From: Hyphomicrobiales bacterium
GTDB lineage: Bacteria > Pseudomonadota > Alphaproteobacteria > Rhizobiales > JACESI01
NCBI GenBank assembly: GCA_039989895.1
Contig: JBDXGY010000006.1
Coordinates: 62,001-126,000 of the forward strand
Length of the DNA stretch: 64,000 nt
Reading direction: 5' to 3'
In this document: positions 1 through 10,350 of the stretch, in pieces
Numbering within the stretch: position 1 is the first letter of the stretch
Layout: the number at the start of each line of letters is the position of its first letter
The notes under the pieces: model-generated
Told to the model about the DNA's origin: nothing
Seen by the model: only the letters and a program-made list of their open reading frames with translations
The model's database searches: none
Made by a program: the position numbers and the translations under genes

Positions 1-671
1 GCATGAGTGCAGATGCCTTCGTTCAAGAGTTGCTTGTGGAGAAGTTAAAGGTTGCTCATGTGGTGGTGGGCTATGATTTCCATTTCGGAAAAGGCCGAGA
101 AGGCTCGCCTGAATTTTTGATGGAGATGGGCGCGAAACATAATTTTGGCGTCAGCATCGTGCCTGCCCAAAAAGATGACGCCGGCGCCCTTGTTTTTTCT
201 TCATCAACGACGCGTGCATATTTAGAGCAGGGCGCCATTGAACAAGCCAACGACATTTTAGGATATCGATATTTTGTCTCAGGCAAGATCATTCACGGTG
301 AAAAGCGGGGCCGCGATCTTGGTTATCCAACCGCCAACATGGTACTGCCAACAGAAAACGCGCTGCGCCACGGTATCTACGCCGTGAAAATGCGCGTAGA
401 CGGTAAGCTAATGGATGGTGTGGCAAGCTTTGGCCGCAGACCCACCTTTGATAATGGTGCAGCTCTGCTGGAAACATATCTGTTTGACTTTGATGGCGAT
501 CTTTATAGCAAGCAGGTTGAAATCATCTTCGTTAAGTTTCTGCGCGGGGAAGAAAAATTCGACAGCATTGATGCCCTCATTAGGCAGATGGATAAAGACA
601 GCATTGACGCGCAAATGCTGTTAAAGAATGCGCCTACAGCGACTTCTATTGATGAAGCACTTAATCAATAG
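1..671 (+). CDS. ribF: Bifunctional riboflavin kinase/FAD synthetase RibF, 3' part
   Basis: This is the C-terminal ~220 residues of RibF; the gene begins before the window, and the first complete in-frame codon is at position 3. RibF phosphorylates riboflavin to FMN and adenylylates FMN to FAD in the cytosol. Visible are the end of the nucleotidyltransferase domain (VVGYDFHFGKGREG, and the SSSTTR segment) and a riboflavin kinase domain with GYPTAN, FGRRPTF and ETYLFDFDGDLY. The ileS gene follows about 100 bases downstream on the same strand, the usual alphaproteobacterial arrangement. The ATG at position 3 should not be taken as the true start. Confidence 0.95.
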   Translation, partial: MSADAFVQELLVEKLKVAHVVVGYDFHFGKGREGSPEFLMEMGAKHNFGVSIVPAQKDDAGALVFSSSTTRAYLEQGAIEQANDILGYRYFVSGKIIHGEKRGRDLGYPTANMVLPTENALRHGIYAVKMRVDGKLMDGVASFGRRPTFDNGAALLETYLFDFDGDLYSKQVEIIFVKFLRGEEKFDSIDALIRQMDKDSIDAQMLLKNAPTATSIDEALNQ

Positions 672-768
672 ATTATATAAGCCGCTTTTTGCCCCTTTAT
701 TTGCTGCGCAACGGTTGCTACACAGCTTTAGCAATGCCGATGATTTGAGCCGATGATTTGAGAACCTA

Positions 769-3717
769 ATGACCACTGAAAAAACGCCCCAAGAGCAAGA
801 TGGCACGATCGATTATTCCGATACGCTTTTCTTGCCAAAAACTGATTACCCAATGCGCGCTGGCTTGCCGAAGAAAGAGCCGGAGATTTTAGCGCGCTGG
901 AAAAAACAGGGCATTTATAAAACATTGCGGGAAAACTCTAAGGGGCGCGAGAAATTTGTGCTCCATGATGGCCCGCCCTATGCCAACGGAAATCTGCATA
1001 TTGGTCATGCGCTGAATAAAATTTTGAAAGACGTCATCACGCGCTCACACCAGATGATGGGCTATGATTCTAATTATGTGCCCGGTTGGGACTGTCACGG
1101 TTTACCGATTGAGTGGAAAATCGAAGAAAAATACCGCGCTAAGGGCAAGAATAAAGACGAAGTACCGATCAATGAGTTTCGTCAAGAATGCCGCGATTTT
1201 GCCAAACATTGGGTTGGTATTCAGTCAAGCGAGTTTATTCGCCTTGGTGTTGAAGGTGATTTTGAGCGCCCTTATTTGACGATGAATTTCGAAGCTGAGG
1301 CGCATATTGCCCAAGAGCTGATGAAATTCGCCACCTCTGGCCAACTTTATCGCGGCTCGAAACCGATCATGTGGTCGGTCGTAGAGCGCACAGCCTTGGC
1401 GGAAGCTGAGATCGAATATCAAACCTATGAGAGTGACACGGTCTGGGTGCCATTCCCGATTGCTAAAGGCCCAGATGAACTGATGGGTTCCAAGGTGGTG
1501 ATTTGGACAACAACACCATGGACCATTCCAGCAAACCGTGCGGTTTGTTATTCAGATAAAATTTCATACAGCCTTTATGAAGTCACCGCCGCAGAAAATG
1601 ATTTTGGACCACAGCCTGGGGATCAATATATTTTTGCTGATGCCTTGGCGCAGGAGTGTTTCAACAAGGCAAAATTAGAATTTAAACAGATCAAAAGTGT
1701 TGAGGCTGACGAACTGGCCGCGATTTCTCTTGATCACCCGCTTAAAGCTGCAAATCTCGGCGGATATGATTTCACTATTCCTATGCTCAATGGCGATCAT
1801 GTAACGGATGATGCGGGTACAGGTTTTGTGCATACAGCGCCAAGCCACGGTCGTGATGACTTTGATGTTTGGATGTCTAAAGCCCGCGAAGTTGAAGCCA
1901 TGGGTATCTCGACTGATATTCCTTTCACCGTCGATGATGCAGGGTTCTATACCAAAGATGTGCCGGGCCTTGGTCCTGATGCTGAGGGTGGTGCGGCTCG
2001 TGTGGTCGATGACAAAGGCAAGAAGGGCGACGCCAATCAGCGTGTTATTACGGCCCTTATTGGTGCGGGAAATCTCTTTGCCCGTGGCCGCGTCAAACAC
2101 GATTATCCGCATTCGTGGCGCTCTAAAAAACCGGTTATCTTCCGCAATACTCCGCAGTGGTTTGTCTATATGGATAAAGAGGGTGTTATGCCTGAGGGTG
2201 CAAAAGGCACTCTGCGCGCAACGGCTCTCAATGCCATTGATGAAACCCGTTTCGTGCCGCCTGCTGGCCAAAAGCGTTTGCGTGGCATGATTGAAGGGCG
2301 TCCCGATTGGGTCTTGTCGCGTCAACGCGCGTGGGGTGTGCCGATTTGTGTCTTTGTGGATGAAGACGGCAATGTCTTGAAAGATGATGGCGTGAATGCC
2401 CGCATATTTGAAGCGTTCAAGGCTGAGGGCGCGGATGCATGGTATGCTGAAGGTGCGCGCGAGCGTTTCCTTGAAGGTGTTCTTGATGCCGACAAATGGA
2501 AAAAAGTCGATGACATTTTAGATGTCTGGTTTGATTCTGGTTGTACCCATGCGTTTTGCCTTGAGCAACGCGAGGATCTCAAATGGCCAGCCGATGTTTA
2601 TCTTGAAGGGTCAGACCAGCATCGTGGCTGGTTCCATTCATCATTGCTGGAAAGCTGTGGCACGCGGGGACGTGCGCCCTATGAGACCGTGGTCACCCAT
2701 GGTTTCACGATGGATGATAAGGGCCGCAAGATGTCGAAGTCTCTCGGCAATCAAACATCGCCCCATGATATCATCAAGCAATATGGCGCGGATATTTTGC
2801 GTCTTTGGGTGATGACGTGCGACTACACAGACGATCAGCGCATTGGTCCTGAAATCATCAAAACCAATGTCGATAGCTACCGCCGCTTGCGCAATACATT
2901 GCGCTGGATGCTCGGCACACTTGCCCATTATGAGGGCGAAGAGGTGGCTCATAGTGATATGCCGGAACTTGAGCGTTATATGTTGCATCGGCTTTGCGAG
3001 ACTCAAAAAATCGTTGAACAAGGCTATCGCGATTTTGATTTCAAGAAAGTCTATACTGCGATCTTCACATTGATGAACATCGATATGTCGTCGTTCTATT
3101 TCGATATCCGCAAGGATGCGCTTTATTGCGACCCTATTTCATCGGTCAAACGCAAAGCGGCCCTTCAAGTTGTCGAGCTTTTATTCCGCTCAACCGTTAC
3201 ATGGCTTGCACCAATGCTGTCGTTTACAACAGACGAGACATGGGCAAATCGCTATGGTGAAGATGTGCCGTCTGTGCATTTGCTAGATTTCGTCAATCCC
3301 GATAGCGCGTGGCTTGATAATGAGCTTGCGGGACGTTGGGAAAAAATCCGCAAAGTCCGTCGTGTTGTCACTGGCGCATTAGAAATCGAGCGCGCAGAAA
3401 AACGCATTGGCTCGTCACTGGAAGCAGCCCCAACGGTCTATATTTCCAATGCTGATCTGGCTACGGCACTTGAGGGTGTTAGCGATTTTGAAGACTTGTG
3501 CATAACCAGTGCTATCAATGTTGTGGCGGGTGAGGGCCCATCAACGGCCTTTAGCATGGAAGATGTTTCAGGTGTTCGTGTTGTACCAGAGATGGCTGAA
3601 GGTAAAAAATGTGCCCGATCTTGGCGGATTTCACCCGATGTTGGAAGTGATCCCGACTATCCGGATATTACGCCACGTGATGCGCAAGCTATGCGAGAAA
3701 TTAACCAAGATAATTGA
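769..3717 (+). CDS. ileS: Isoleucyl-tRNA synthetase
   Basis: Class I aminoacyl-tRNA synthetase charging tRNA-Ile with isoleucine; 982 residues, normal for a bacterial IleS. The HIGH signature is at residues 77-80 ([11 protein letters not shown]) and KMSKS at 654-658 ([13 protein letters not shown]), with the large CP1 editing domain between them ([11 protein letters not shown] and the [16 protein letters not shown] editing motif). In the C-terminal tail the segment that binds zinc in E. coli IleS as a Cys cluster reads KKCARSW, keeping one Cys. I believe this reduced form is common in alphaproteobacteria, so it is not read as damage. It follows ribF. Confidence 0.97.
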   Translation: MTTEKTPQEQDGTIDYSDTLFLPKTDYPMRAGLPKKEPEILARWKKQGIYKTLRENSKGREKFVLHDGPPYANGNLHIGHALNKILKDVITRSHQMMGYDSNYVPGWDCHGLPIEWKIEEKYRAKGKNKDEVPINEFRQECRDFAKHWVGIQSSEFIRLGVEGDFERPYLTMNFEAEAHIAQELMKFATSGQLYRGSKPIMWSVVERTALAEAEIEYQTYESDTVWVPFPIAKGPDELMGSKVVIWTTTPWTIPANRAVCYSDKISYSLYEVTAAENDFGPQPGDQYIFADALAQECFNKAKLEFKQIKSVEADELAAISLDHPLKAANLGGYDFTIPMLNGDHVTDDAGTGFVHTAPSHGRDDFDVWMSKAREVEAMGISTDIPFTVDDAGFYTKDVPGLGPDAEGGAARVVDDKGKKGDANQRVITALIGAGNLFARGRVKHDYPHSWRSKKPVIFRNTPQWFVYMDKEGVMPEGAKGTLRATALNAIDETRFVPPAGQKRLRGMIEGRPDWVLSRQRAWGVPICVFVDEDGNVLKDDGVNARIFEAFKAEGADAWYAEGARERFLEGVLDADKWKKVDDILDVWFDSGCTHAFCLEQREDLKWPADVYLEGSDQHRGWFHSSLLESCGTRGRAPYETVVTHGFTMDDKGRKMSKSLGNQTSPHDIIKQYGADILRLWVMTCDYTDDQRIGPEIIKTNVDSYRRLRNTLRWMLGTLAHYEGEEVAHSDMPELERYMLHRLCETQKIVEQGYRDFDFKKVYTAIFTLMNIDMSSFYFDIRKDALYCDPISSVKRKAALQVVELLFRSTVTWLAPMLSFTTDETWANRYGEDVPSVHLLDFVNPDSAWLDNELAGRWEKIRKVRRVVTGALEIERAEKRIGSSLEAAPTVYISNADLATALEGVSDFEDLCITSAINVVAGEGPSTAFSMEDVSGVRVVPEMAEGKKCARSWRISPDVGSDPDYPDITPRDAQAMREINQDN

Positions 3718-3724
3718 TATTTGT

Positions 3725-3736
3725 GATCACGTGATC
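3725..3736. repeat. Perfect 12-bp palindrome GATCACGTGATC
   Basis: A perfect inverted repeat, GATCACGTGATC, lies 8 bases after the ileS stop and about 135 bases before the next gene. A second imperfect stem (TTCAATTA at 3741-3748 with TAATTGAA at 3762-3769) follows, but no T-run comes after it, so this is not a convincing terminator. It could be a regulator site for the downstream lipoprotein gene or chance. Confidence 0.3.
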
Positions 3737-3872
3737 GCTATTCAATTATGTTATTTTTCGTTAATTGAAAAAAGTGGTAAAAAGCTTTATAATTCTGCTT
3801 GATTCATAAAAATCACACAATTGCCTTCTTTGGTGTTTGTTAGCGGCCTATAAAACTTTTGAGGATTTAGTC

Positions 3873-4520
3873 TTGTTCCAAAAACGCGGTTTTTTTACTA
3901 AGAGCACTGCTTTGATGATGTTTAGCTTGGTGGCATCTGGTTGTTCAATCAGCAATGCGACATATGGTACTGGCCAAACGGCCGGCGGTGCGCTGGCTAA
4001 AGATATAAGCAGTATTGCAACTTTTGGGTTTCTTGAAGGTTCCGATGCAAAGACTGAAATCAGCTATCATGATCGCCAGCCGCTTGCTGTTCCTTCAAAA
4101 GAGGGATTTAAGTCACTTCCTAGACCGATTACCGGTTTTAGCGCTGATCAAATTGCTCTAAAACGCGAAACAGATGCGTTTGAGAGAGAGTTTCTGGCTG
4201 AACAAGAAAGGCTGGAAAACAAACCACCACTGACTGAAGCTGAAAGACGAGCTGAAGAAGAAGCACTGTTTGAAAAACAATTGCTGGAAGAACAGCGCTT
4301 ACAGGAAGAGGCAAGATTAGCTGCCGAAAACCCGCCGAAAAAGAAAAGTGTATTTCGCCGTTTGATTGGTAAATCAGTCAAAAAAGATAATTCCATTAGA
4401 TCAAATAGCGAGCTGGCTGAATTGCCGCCCGAATATCGGGTGCCTAAGGAGCTTGCTAGTGCACCAACTGTTGACCCATTAGCCAAGAAAAAGAAGAAAA
4501 AGCGTTTCCTCTTATTCTAA
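3873..4520 (+). CDS. Putative lipoprotein with charged coiled coil
   Basis: A 215-residue protein of no firmly recognised family. The chosen start is TTG at 3873, because GAGGA lies about 8 bases upstream; an in-frame TTG at 3837 has no such site. The N terminus is a basic, hydrophobic signal ending in LVASGC, so lipidation at that Cys is likely. Residues around 90-150 are a Glu/Arg/Gln-rich coiled coil (FEREFLAEQERLE, EALFEKQLLEEQRLQEEA); the tail is basic and ends with a run of lysines. A segment RQPLAVPSKEGFKSLPRP loosely recalls the proline-rich core of DUF3035 (BamF-type) lipoproteins, which I recall lying between lspA and paired M16 peptidase genes in related bacteria. That family link is inference. 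Confidence 0.7.
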   Translation: MFQKRGFFTKSTALMMFSLVASGCSISNATYGTGQTAGGALAKDISSIATFGFLEGSDAKTEISYHDRQPLAVPSKEGFKSLPRPITGFSADQIALKRETDAFEREFLAEQERLENKPPLTEAERRAEEEALFEKQLLEEQRLQEEARLAAENPPKKKSVFRRLIGKSVKKDNSIRSNSELAELPPEYRVPKELASAPTVDPLAKKKKKKRFLLF

Positions 4521-4537
4521 ATTTGCATAGCTAACGG

Positions 4538-4996
4538 TCATTTCCGTCGCTCTTTGAAAAAATCTCTTAGCAGTTTCTGGCTTTCTGTCTCCTGAAACCC
4601 TGAATATACCTCTGGGCTATGATGACATGTGGGTAGAGTGAAAAACCGCGCACCATGATCGACGCCACCGCCTTTTTCATCGGCTGCTCCATAATATAGT
4701 CGACGAATGCGTGCGTGTGATATAGCGCCCGCGCACATGGTGCAGGGCTCCAAAGTTACATAAAGATCACAATCGATAAGCCGCTCAGTCCCTAAGATGC
4801 GGGCTGCTTCACGTATGACGATAATTTCTGCATGGCCGGTGGGGTCATGATTGGCGGCGATGATGTTGCCGCTTTTGACAACAATCTCCCCGCGACAGAC
4901 AATGACCGCCCCAACTGGAACATCACCACGGCTTGCCGCAAGTTGTGCCTCTTTAAGGGCTATATCCATAAATGTCTTAGATTCGGTATTGGTCAT
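4538..4996 (-). CDS. tadA: tRNA-specific adenosine deaminase TadA
   Basis: 152-residue cytidine/deoxycytidylate-deaminase-fold enzyme that converts A34 of tRNA-Arg(ACG) to inosine. The zinc and catalytic residues are clear: H55-A56-E57 (GHAEIIVIREA) and P84-C85-x2-C88 (EPCTMCAGA). The downstream FFTLPTCHH segment is also usual for TadA. It is convergent with the upstream lipoprotein gene (17-base gap) and divergent from the rluB-type gene, with a 44-base shared promoter region. A free nucleobase deaminase is less likely given the length and TadA-like C terminus. Confidence 0.93.
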   Translation of the reverse strand: MTNTESKTFMDIALKEAQLAASRGDVPVGAVIVCRGEIVVKSGNIIAANHDPTGHAEIIVIREAARILGTERLIDCDLYVTLEPCTMCAGAISHARIRRLYYGAADEKGGGVDHGARFFTLPTCHHSPEVYSGFQETESQKLLRDFFKERRK

Positions 4997-5040
4997 AATG
5001 AGTTCTTTGATATGGGCGCAGTATTTGATATGTCGGGTCT

Positions 5041-6180
5041 ATGGATAAGCCAAGCTCAAATAAACGTGACGCGCAAGCTGATCGCACAAAGAAAACCGCG
5101 CCGGTTGTTGATGGCGGTGTGGATAAAGCGGAACGTATCGCAAAAGTTCTGGCTCGTGCTGGGCTTTGTTCTCGTCGCGATGCGGAACGATGGATAGTGG
5201 CTGGCCGTGTAGAAGTAAATGGTAAGCTTCTGGATACGCCTGCGTTCACTGTAACTTCCCGCGATAAAATCGTTGTTGATGGTAACCCGCTTCCTAACAG
5301 GGAGCCAACTAGATTGTGGCTTTACAATAAGCCTAAAGGCCTAGTGACGACCAATAAAGATCCCGAAGGCCGAACGACCATCTTTGACAAATTCCCCAAA
5401 GAATTGCCTCGGGTTATGACGATTGGTCGGCTGGATATCAATACAGAAGGCCTTTTACTACTGACGAATGATGGCGGTTTGGCTCGGGTTTTGGAATTGC
5501 CTGAGACTGGTTGGCTAAGGCGCTACCGTGTAAGAGCGCATCCGCGTGATCAAAAAAATCGAATTACACAAGCCGATCTTGATAAACTTGCAGACGGTGT
5601 TGTCGTTGATGGTGTTATCTATGGCGCTGTGGAAGCGACGCTCGATCAGGATAAGGGAACAAACATCTGGCTGACCATTGGTTTGCGCGAAGGTAAAAAC
5701 CGCGAAGTTAAAAACATTCTTGGCCATCTGGGGCTTGATGTTAATCGCCTTATTCGTCTTTCTTATGGTCCTTTCCAGCTTGCTGAATTGAAAGATGGCG
5801 AGGTGCGAGAAATTCGGCGCCATGTTTTGCGCGACCAGTTGGGCCAAAGGCTGATCGAGGCCTCTAATGCGGATTTTGAAACGCCGGAAATGCGAGCAGC
5901 CGTTGAACCTGCTAAAGTAATACAGAAGAAAAAAGAAACACCACGCGAGCGTCAAAAACGAAAAGATAAACATTGGAGCGATGAAGAGACGGTGAGCGCT
6001 CGTAAAGGCGCAGATATGAAGGGCCGTAAGAAAACACCGATCAAACGGGCATCCACCCCGCGCACCAAGTCAGAACAAACGACACCAAATGGGCGTAGTG
6101 TGAGTAAGCCAGCGTCTGGTAGGCGACCACAGAATGGTGGGAAAACAAGGGGTGGCAAGGGTGCGGATCGTCGGAGGTAA
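5041..6180 (+). CDS. rluB: RsuA/RluB-family rRNA pseudouridine synthase
   Basis: 379 residues. An S4 RNA-binding domain (about 29-85: [23 protein letters not shown]) is followed by the pseudouridine synthase domain with the catalytic Asp at 132 in [17 protein letters not shown]. The last ~100 residues form a basic, low-complexity tail rich in Lys, Arg, Pro and Thr, as in other RluB-type enzymes, probably adding RNA contacts. The likely substrate is the 23S rRNA helix modified by RluB (U2605 in E. coli numbering), but RsuA/RluE/RluF paralogues cannot be told apart on motifs alone. Its 3' end overlaps rsmD by 20 bases, suggesting translational coupling. Confidence 0.88.
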   Translation: MDKPSSNKRDAQADRTKKTAPVVDGGVDKAERIAKVLARAGLCSRRDAERWIVAGRVEVNGKLLDTPAFTVTSRDKIVVDGNPLPNREPTRLWLYNKPKGLVTTNKDPEGRTTIFDKFPKELPRVMTIGRLDINTEGLLLLTNDGGLARVLELPETGWLRRYRVRAHPRDQKNRITQADLDKLADGVVVDGVIYGAVEATLDQDKGTNIWLTIGLREGKNREVKNILGHLGLDVNRLIRLSYGPFQLAELKDGEVREIRRHVLRDQLGQRLIEASNADFETPEMRAAVEPAKVIQKKKETPRERQKRKDKHWSDEETVSARKGADMKGRKKTPIKRASTPRTKSEQTTPNGRSVSKPASGRRPQNGGKTRGGKGADRRR

Positions 6181-6718
6181 ATTTCGCGGTGCGTCGCTAA
6201 GCGCTCCCAAATCACAATCAATCAGGCCGACCACAGATCGAACACGTGAGAGCTTGTTTAATATTTTGAGCCATAGGGATGATGTTGATTTTGAGGGCGC
6301 ACGAGTAATTGATTTGTTCGCAGGCACAGGTGCATTAGGATTTGAGGCACTTTCGCGCGGCGCAACTTTCGCTCTTTTTATTGATGAAGGGACAGAGGCG
6401 CGCGGTCTCATTCGCTCCAATATGGAAGCGTTAAAGCAAAACGGCAATGCAAAAATATTCAGGCGTGATGCAACCAGACTTGGCGATGTGGGTACATTAT
6501 CGCCATTCTCGATAGCATTCTTAGACCCACCCTATGAAAAAGGGCTTGGAGAAAAAGCACTCAATAGCTTGCATGAAGGAGTATGGCTTGAGGACAATGC
6601 CTTTGTTGTTTTCGAAGAATCGACAAAGGTAGAGGTGGTAATTCCTGCCTCCTATCGTAAGTGTGATGAGAGAATTTACGGAACAAGCATTGTACGATTG
6701 TTACAATACACTAGATAA
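6161..6718 (+). CDS. rsmD: 16S rRNA (guanine966-N2)-methyltransferase RsmD
   Basis: About 185 residues; methylates G966 of 16S rRNA using SAM. It opens with the family-typical [10 protein letters not shown], has the SAM-binding loop [18 protein letters not shown] and the catalytic DPPY ([11 protein letters not shown]). GTG at 6161 is chosen because it gives the usual RsmD N terminus and has AAGGGG about 8 bases upstream; an in-frame ATG at 6134 would add nine residues and overlap rluB further. It lies inside the end of the pseudouridine synthase gene, so the two rRNA-modification genes form one unit. Confidence 0.92.
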   Translation: MRIVGGKFRGASLSAPKSQSIRPTTDRTRESLFNILSHRDDVDFEGARVIDLFAGTGALGFEALSRGATFALFIDEGTEARGLIRSNMEALKQNGNAKIFRRDATRLGDVGTLSPFSIAFLDPPYEKGLGEKALNSLHEGVWLEDNAFVVFEESTKVEVVIPASYRKCDERIYGTSIVRLLQYTR

Positions 6719-6749
6719 AGACTACGTTGAGTACTAGAGGGAATGTTTA

Positions 6750-8144
6750 ATGATGAAATACTTGGGCCGTATGGTCATAGTTGTTTGGACTGTGTTGTTT
6801 GCTTCTTTATCAGGTGCATCGGCTCTTGAGAAAAAACAGAACCTGCTTCCAGAGCCGCTCTTTCCCAATATTGAGACATTTAAACTTGATAACGGCATGG
6901 AAGTTGCCGTTATACCTGACGCGCGTGCGACATCCATCACCCATATGGTTTGGTATCGAGTTGGCTCTGCTGATGAAGAGGCTGGGAAAGGGGGCATTGC
7001 CCATTTTCTCGAGCATCTGCTTTTTAAGGGAACCAAAAAATTTCCAGGTAATGCAATCGACACAACGGTGAAGCGTGTTGGCGGCAATCACAATGCGTTC
7101 ACAAGCTATGATTACACGGCTTATTTTCAAAAAGTGACCCGTGAGCATTTGCCACTCATGATGGAAATTGAAGCCGATCGGATGATGAATGTTGAGTTCA
7201 CACCGCAAGATGTGGATGTGGAACGCAAGGTTGTCTTAGAAGAACGTGCAAGGGGTATTGAAACCAGCCCTCAATCACAACTGGGTGCGGCAATGTCGCT
7301 TGCTAGATGGAAAAACCATCCCTATCGCCGACCAATTATTGGGTGGCGACACGAGTTGGAGGTGCTTACCCATCAAGAATTGCGTGACTTTTATGAGCGA
7401 TACTACACACCTGCCAATGCTGTTTTGGTGGTCAGCGGTAATGTGAGCGTTGAAGAGGTGAGGGCGCTTGCGACAAAGTCTTATGGCACACTCGAAAACC
7501 GATCCCCCGCCTATAAGCCCAATCGTCCTACTGAGCCTAATGATCTATTCATGCGCCAGGAAATTACTGTGCGGCATCCGCAGATCACGAATGAAAGTGT
7601 TTCTATCACTTTCCGCATTCCTTCATACAGAACGGGAAAACCGGGTGAATATGAAGCGCTTGATATGTTGAGTGAAATTTTGAGCGGTACGACCCGATCA
7701 CGCATTTACAAGGATTTTGTTGTCGAGCGTCAGATCGCAATATCGGCTGGGGCCTATGTCGGAGGTTCTGCGCGTGATGATACTGAGTTTGGATTTTATG
7801 GCACACCAAAGGGTGATGTGACGCTGAAGGAAATGGAAGATGAATTGATGGCTGTTATTGAAAAAGTAATAAGCGAAGGGGTCACGCAAGATGAATTGGA
7901 TCGCGCGCGGCATCGTATCTTTTCTAACGCTATTTATGCGCAAGACAGTGCCAGCAGTTTAGCAAATCTGATGGGGCGCACTTTAGTAATTGGCCGCTCA
8001 CTGGATGATATTCGCGCGTGGCCAAAGCGCATGGAGGCTGTAACCCCAGAAGCTGTGAAGGATGTGGCAACAAGGTTTTTCAACCCTGAAACGGCAGTTG
8101 TTGGTCGCTTGCGTCGTCCCCTTGATGCGAAGGACCCATCATGA
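6750..8144 (+). CDS. M16 (pitrilysin/insulinase) family zinc peptidase, catalytic subunit
   Basis: 464 residues with an N-terminal signal sequence (VVWTVLFASLSGASA), so periplasmic or membrane-facing. The inverted zinc motif HxxEH is intact at H85-F-L-E88-H89 (GIAHFLEHLLFKGT), with the third ligand Glu in VVLEERARGIE near 165. The C-terminal half is the inactive M16 repeat. The preceding base run GAGGG provides a good ribosome-binding site for the ATG at 6750. It overlaps the next M16 gene by 4 bases (ATGA). Bacterial pairs of one active and one inactive M16 chain commonly act as heterodimers, and the same is inferred here. Substrate unknown. Confidence 0.9.
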   Translation: MMKYLGRMVIVVWTVLFASLSGASALEKKQNLLPEPLFPNIETFKLDNGMEVAVIPDARATSITHMVWYRVGSADEEAGKGGIAHFLEHLLFKGTKKFPGNAIDTTVKRVGGNHNAFTSYDYTAYFQKVTREHLPLMMEIEADRMMNVEFTPQDVDVERKVVLEERARGIETSPQSQLGAAMSLARWKNHPYRRPIIGWRHELEVLTHQELRDFYERYYTPANAVLVVSGNVSVEEVRALATKSYGTLENRSPAYKPNRPTEPNDLFMRQEITVRHPQITNESVSITFRIPSYRTGKPGEYEALDMLSEILSGTTRSRIYKDFVVERQIAISAGAYVGGSARDDTEFGFYGTPKGDVTLKEMEDELMAVIEKVISEGVTQDELDRARHRIFSNAIYAQDSASSLANLMGRTLVIGRSLDDIRAWPKRMEAVTPEAVKDVATRFFNPETAVVGRLRRPLDAKDPS

Positions 8145-9472
8145 GAATTTTATTTGAGCGTTTTGTCATGTCCCGCATTGTGACGTTTGTTTTTGCCGTT
8201 CTTTTTGTTTTCGTACCCTTGAGTGCACAAGCAATCGACATCAAGGAAATAGAGACTGACCTTGGCCTGAAAGTGCTTCTTGTTGAAGATCACACGCTGC
8301 CTATCATCACCATGTCTTTTGCTTTTCGTGGTGGCGCAACCCAAGATGAACCTGAAAAATCAGGAGCGCTTAATCTAATGAGTGCTTTGCTTGATGAGGG
8401 GGCAGGACCTTATGATGCTGAGGCCTTCCAAAACCGTTTGGAGGATTTAGCAACCAGCATATCATTTAATGCAGGGAGAGATTATCTTTTCGGCTCAATG
8501 CGCACTCTAAGCCCGCATGTGGGAGATGCTTTTGAAATGTTGCGTCTGGCCATTTATGATCCGCATTTTAATGAAAAACCGCTAAACCGGATACGTGACC
8601 AACTTCTTGCCGGTATTAGATCGGAAAAAAACAATCCTAATGCTCTTGCTTCAAAGGCCATGCGCGAGCTGATTTATCCTGTTGGTCACGCTTATCGTCG
8701 TACGGTGCGTGGCACAGAAACGAGCGTCTCAAGCTTGAATGCAGATGATTTGCGCGCCATAAAAAAGCGCGTGATGGGGCGCGATAATCTTGTTATTTCT
8801 TTTGTGGGCGACATTTCACCTGCGGATCTAAAAAAACGCCTTGATGTCTTGTTCGGTGATTTGCCAGCGACAGCTGATTTGCGCAAGATGGATGTTGTTG
8901 AGCCTGTGTTGGGTGAAACAACGGCCATAGACATAGAACGCCCGCAAACACGCTTTTCCTTTGTCGGCAAAGGTGTTGCTCGACATGATCCAGATTATAT
9001 CCCGGCCTATCTGGTTAATCAGATATTGGGTGGTTCCGGTTTGACATCGAGATTGTCAAATGAGGTGCGTGAAAAGAGGGGACTTGCTTATGGCATTTCT
9101 ACAGGCCTTTCTAACTCGGTCTTGAGTAGCCTTTTCACAGGTTCGGTTGCCACACGCACTGATTTTGCGGATGAAACCTTCAAGGTGCTCAAAAAAGAGC
9201 TGAAACGAATGGCTGATGAAGGGCCAACTGAAGAAGAATTAGCGCTGGCAAAAAGCTATACAATTGGCGTCTATGCGCTCAACTTCGACGGATCGTCGGA
9301 TATAGCCAACACGTTGACAAGTCTTCAGATTCAAAATTTGCCCGCCGATTATATTAAAACTCGGGCAAAAAGGATAAATTCCGTGACACTGGAACAAGCA
9401 AAGAGTGCCGCTAAGCGCTTGTTGGGTGACGACTCTTATAGTTTCGTGCGGCTTGGACCTGCGCCGAAATAA
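8141..9472 (+). CDS. M16 family peptidase-like protein, non-catalytic partner
   Basis: 443 residues with a signal sequence (IVTFVFAVLFVFVPLSAQA). The position equivalent to HxxEH reads GALNLMSALLDEG, so zinc ligands are missing and this chain should be inactive alone. It keeps the R/Y-type substrate-binding element (SRLSNEVREKRGLAYGIS) that inactive M16 partners contribute to the shared active site. The start overlaps the stop of the active gene (ATGA); an internal ATG at 8168 would also leave a complete signal peptide. Active and inactive chains probably form a periplasmic heterodimer. Confidence 0.88.
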   Translation: MRILFERFVMSRIVTFVFAVLFVFVPLSAQAIDIKEIETDLGLKVLLVEDHTLPIITMSFAFRGGATQDEPEKSGALNLMSALLDEGAGPYDAEAFQNRLEDLATSISFNAGRDYLFGSMRTLSPHVGDAFEMLRLAIYDPHFNEKPLNRIRDQLLAGIRSEKNNPNALASKAMRELIYPVGHAYRRTVRGTETSVSSLNADDLRAIKKRVMGRDNLVISFVGDISPADLKKRLDVLFGDLPATADLRKMDVVEPVLGETTAIDIERPQTRFSFVGKGVARHDPDYIPAYLVNQILGGSGLTSRLSNEVREKRGLAYGISTGLSNSVLSSLFTGSVATRTDFADETFKVLKKELKRMADEGPTEEELALAKSYTIGVYALNFDGSSDIANTLTSLQIQNLPADYIKTRAKRINSVTLEQAKSAAKRLLGDDSYSFVRLGPAPK

Positions 9473-9497
9473 AGCGGTAAAATAAAAAGAGACCTTG

Positions 9498-10337
9498 ATG
9501 TCTGATGAGATGAAAATTGGTTTATCGCTTGGCGGTGGCGGTGCGAGAGGACTGGGCCATATTGTTGTTCTAGAAGTTCTCGATGAACTTGGTATCAAGG
9601 TGGATGCGATATCAGGCAGCTCGATGGGTGCCCTTTTGGGCATGGGCTATGCCAGTGGGATGTCAGGCAAAGAATTGCGCTCATATGCTTTGGAAACATT
9701 TGCAGATCGAGCGCATGTTATAAGCCAATTGTGGGCGCTTCGTCCTGCTGGGATAGAAAATTGGTTGAATCCGAAAACCTATACACTCGGACAAATAGAT
9801 CCACAAAAAGTGCTTTCACTTTTTACTCCAGTTGACTCATTACCTGAACGTCTTGAAGATCTTTCTACGCCGCTTACCGTGGTTACGACGGATTATTATG
9901 GCTGGAAGGAGGCCGTATTTTCAAAGGGCAATTTGAATGAAATAGTGGCCGCATCCATCTCTATACCAATGATATTCAAACCGGTCCGCGTGGATGGACG
10001 GGTCATGATCGATGGTAATATATCAAACCCTCTGCCATTTGATTGTCTACCGGATGATATGGACCACATTATTGCGGTTGATGTTGTTGGAGGGCCGAAC
10101 CCTTCAGGCACAGAAATTCCCTCTGGTTTTGATTGTAGCCTTGGCGCCAATCAAATTATGATGCAAGCCATCACAAATGAGAAACTCGAAACCGAGGCGG
10201 CACCAGATATTCTCATTCGCCCACCGATCAATGAATTTAGGGTTATGGATTTTTTGAAAACCAGCACAATTTTAAGAGTTTGTGATGGTATGCGGGATGA
10301 TGTCAAACGACAAATCTCTGACATGCTGGATGCTTAA
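9498..10337 (+). CDS. Patatin-like phospholipase family protein (RssA-like)
   Basis: 279-residue serine hydrolase of the patatin family. It has the oxyanion-hole glycine run GGGGARGLGH (12-21), the nucleophile elbow G40-S-S42-M-G and the dyad Asp D172 in IDGNISNP (DGN where DGG/DGA is common). No signal peptide or membrane segment, so probably cytoplasmic or peripheral. ATG at 9498 is preferred over the adjacent TTG; AAGAGA lies upstream. It follows the M16 pair by 25 bases and may be cotranscribed. The lipid substrate cannot be told from sequence. Confidence 0.88.
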   Translation: MSDEMKIGLSLGGGGARGLGHIVVLEVLDELGIKVDAISGSSMGALLGMGYASGMSGKELRSYALETFADRAHVISQLWALRPAGIENWLNPKTYTLGQIDPQKVLSLFTPVDSLPERLEDLSTPLTVVTTDYYGWKEAVFSKGNLNEIVAASISIPMIFKPVRVDGRVMIDGNISNPLPFDCLPDDMDHIIAVDVVGGPNPSGTEIPSGFDCSLGANQIMMQAITNEKLETEAAPDILIRPPINEFRVMDFLKTSTILRVCDGMRDDVKRQISDMLDA

Positions 10338-10350
10338 ATTTCTTAAAATA

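Noticed and set aside
1675-2325. A 216-codon open frame on the minus strand inside ileS
   Set aside because: It is the antisense of an intact, motif-complete ileS, and its translation has no recognisable domain.
3741-3769. Stem TTCAATTA/TAATTGAA after ileS as a terminator
   Set aside because: It is followed by an A-run, not a T-run, on the strand that needs termination.
4484-4511. A-rich run encoding consecutive lysines at the end of the lipoprotein gene, as a possible slippage site
   Set aside because: The frame is intact, no alternative product of interest follows, and a basic tail is a sufficient explanation.
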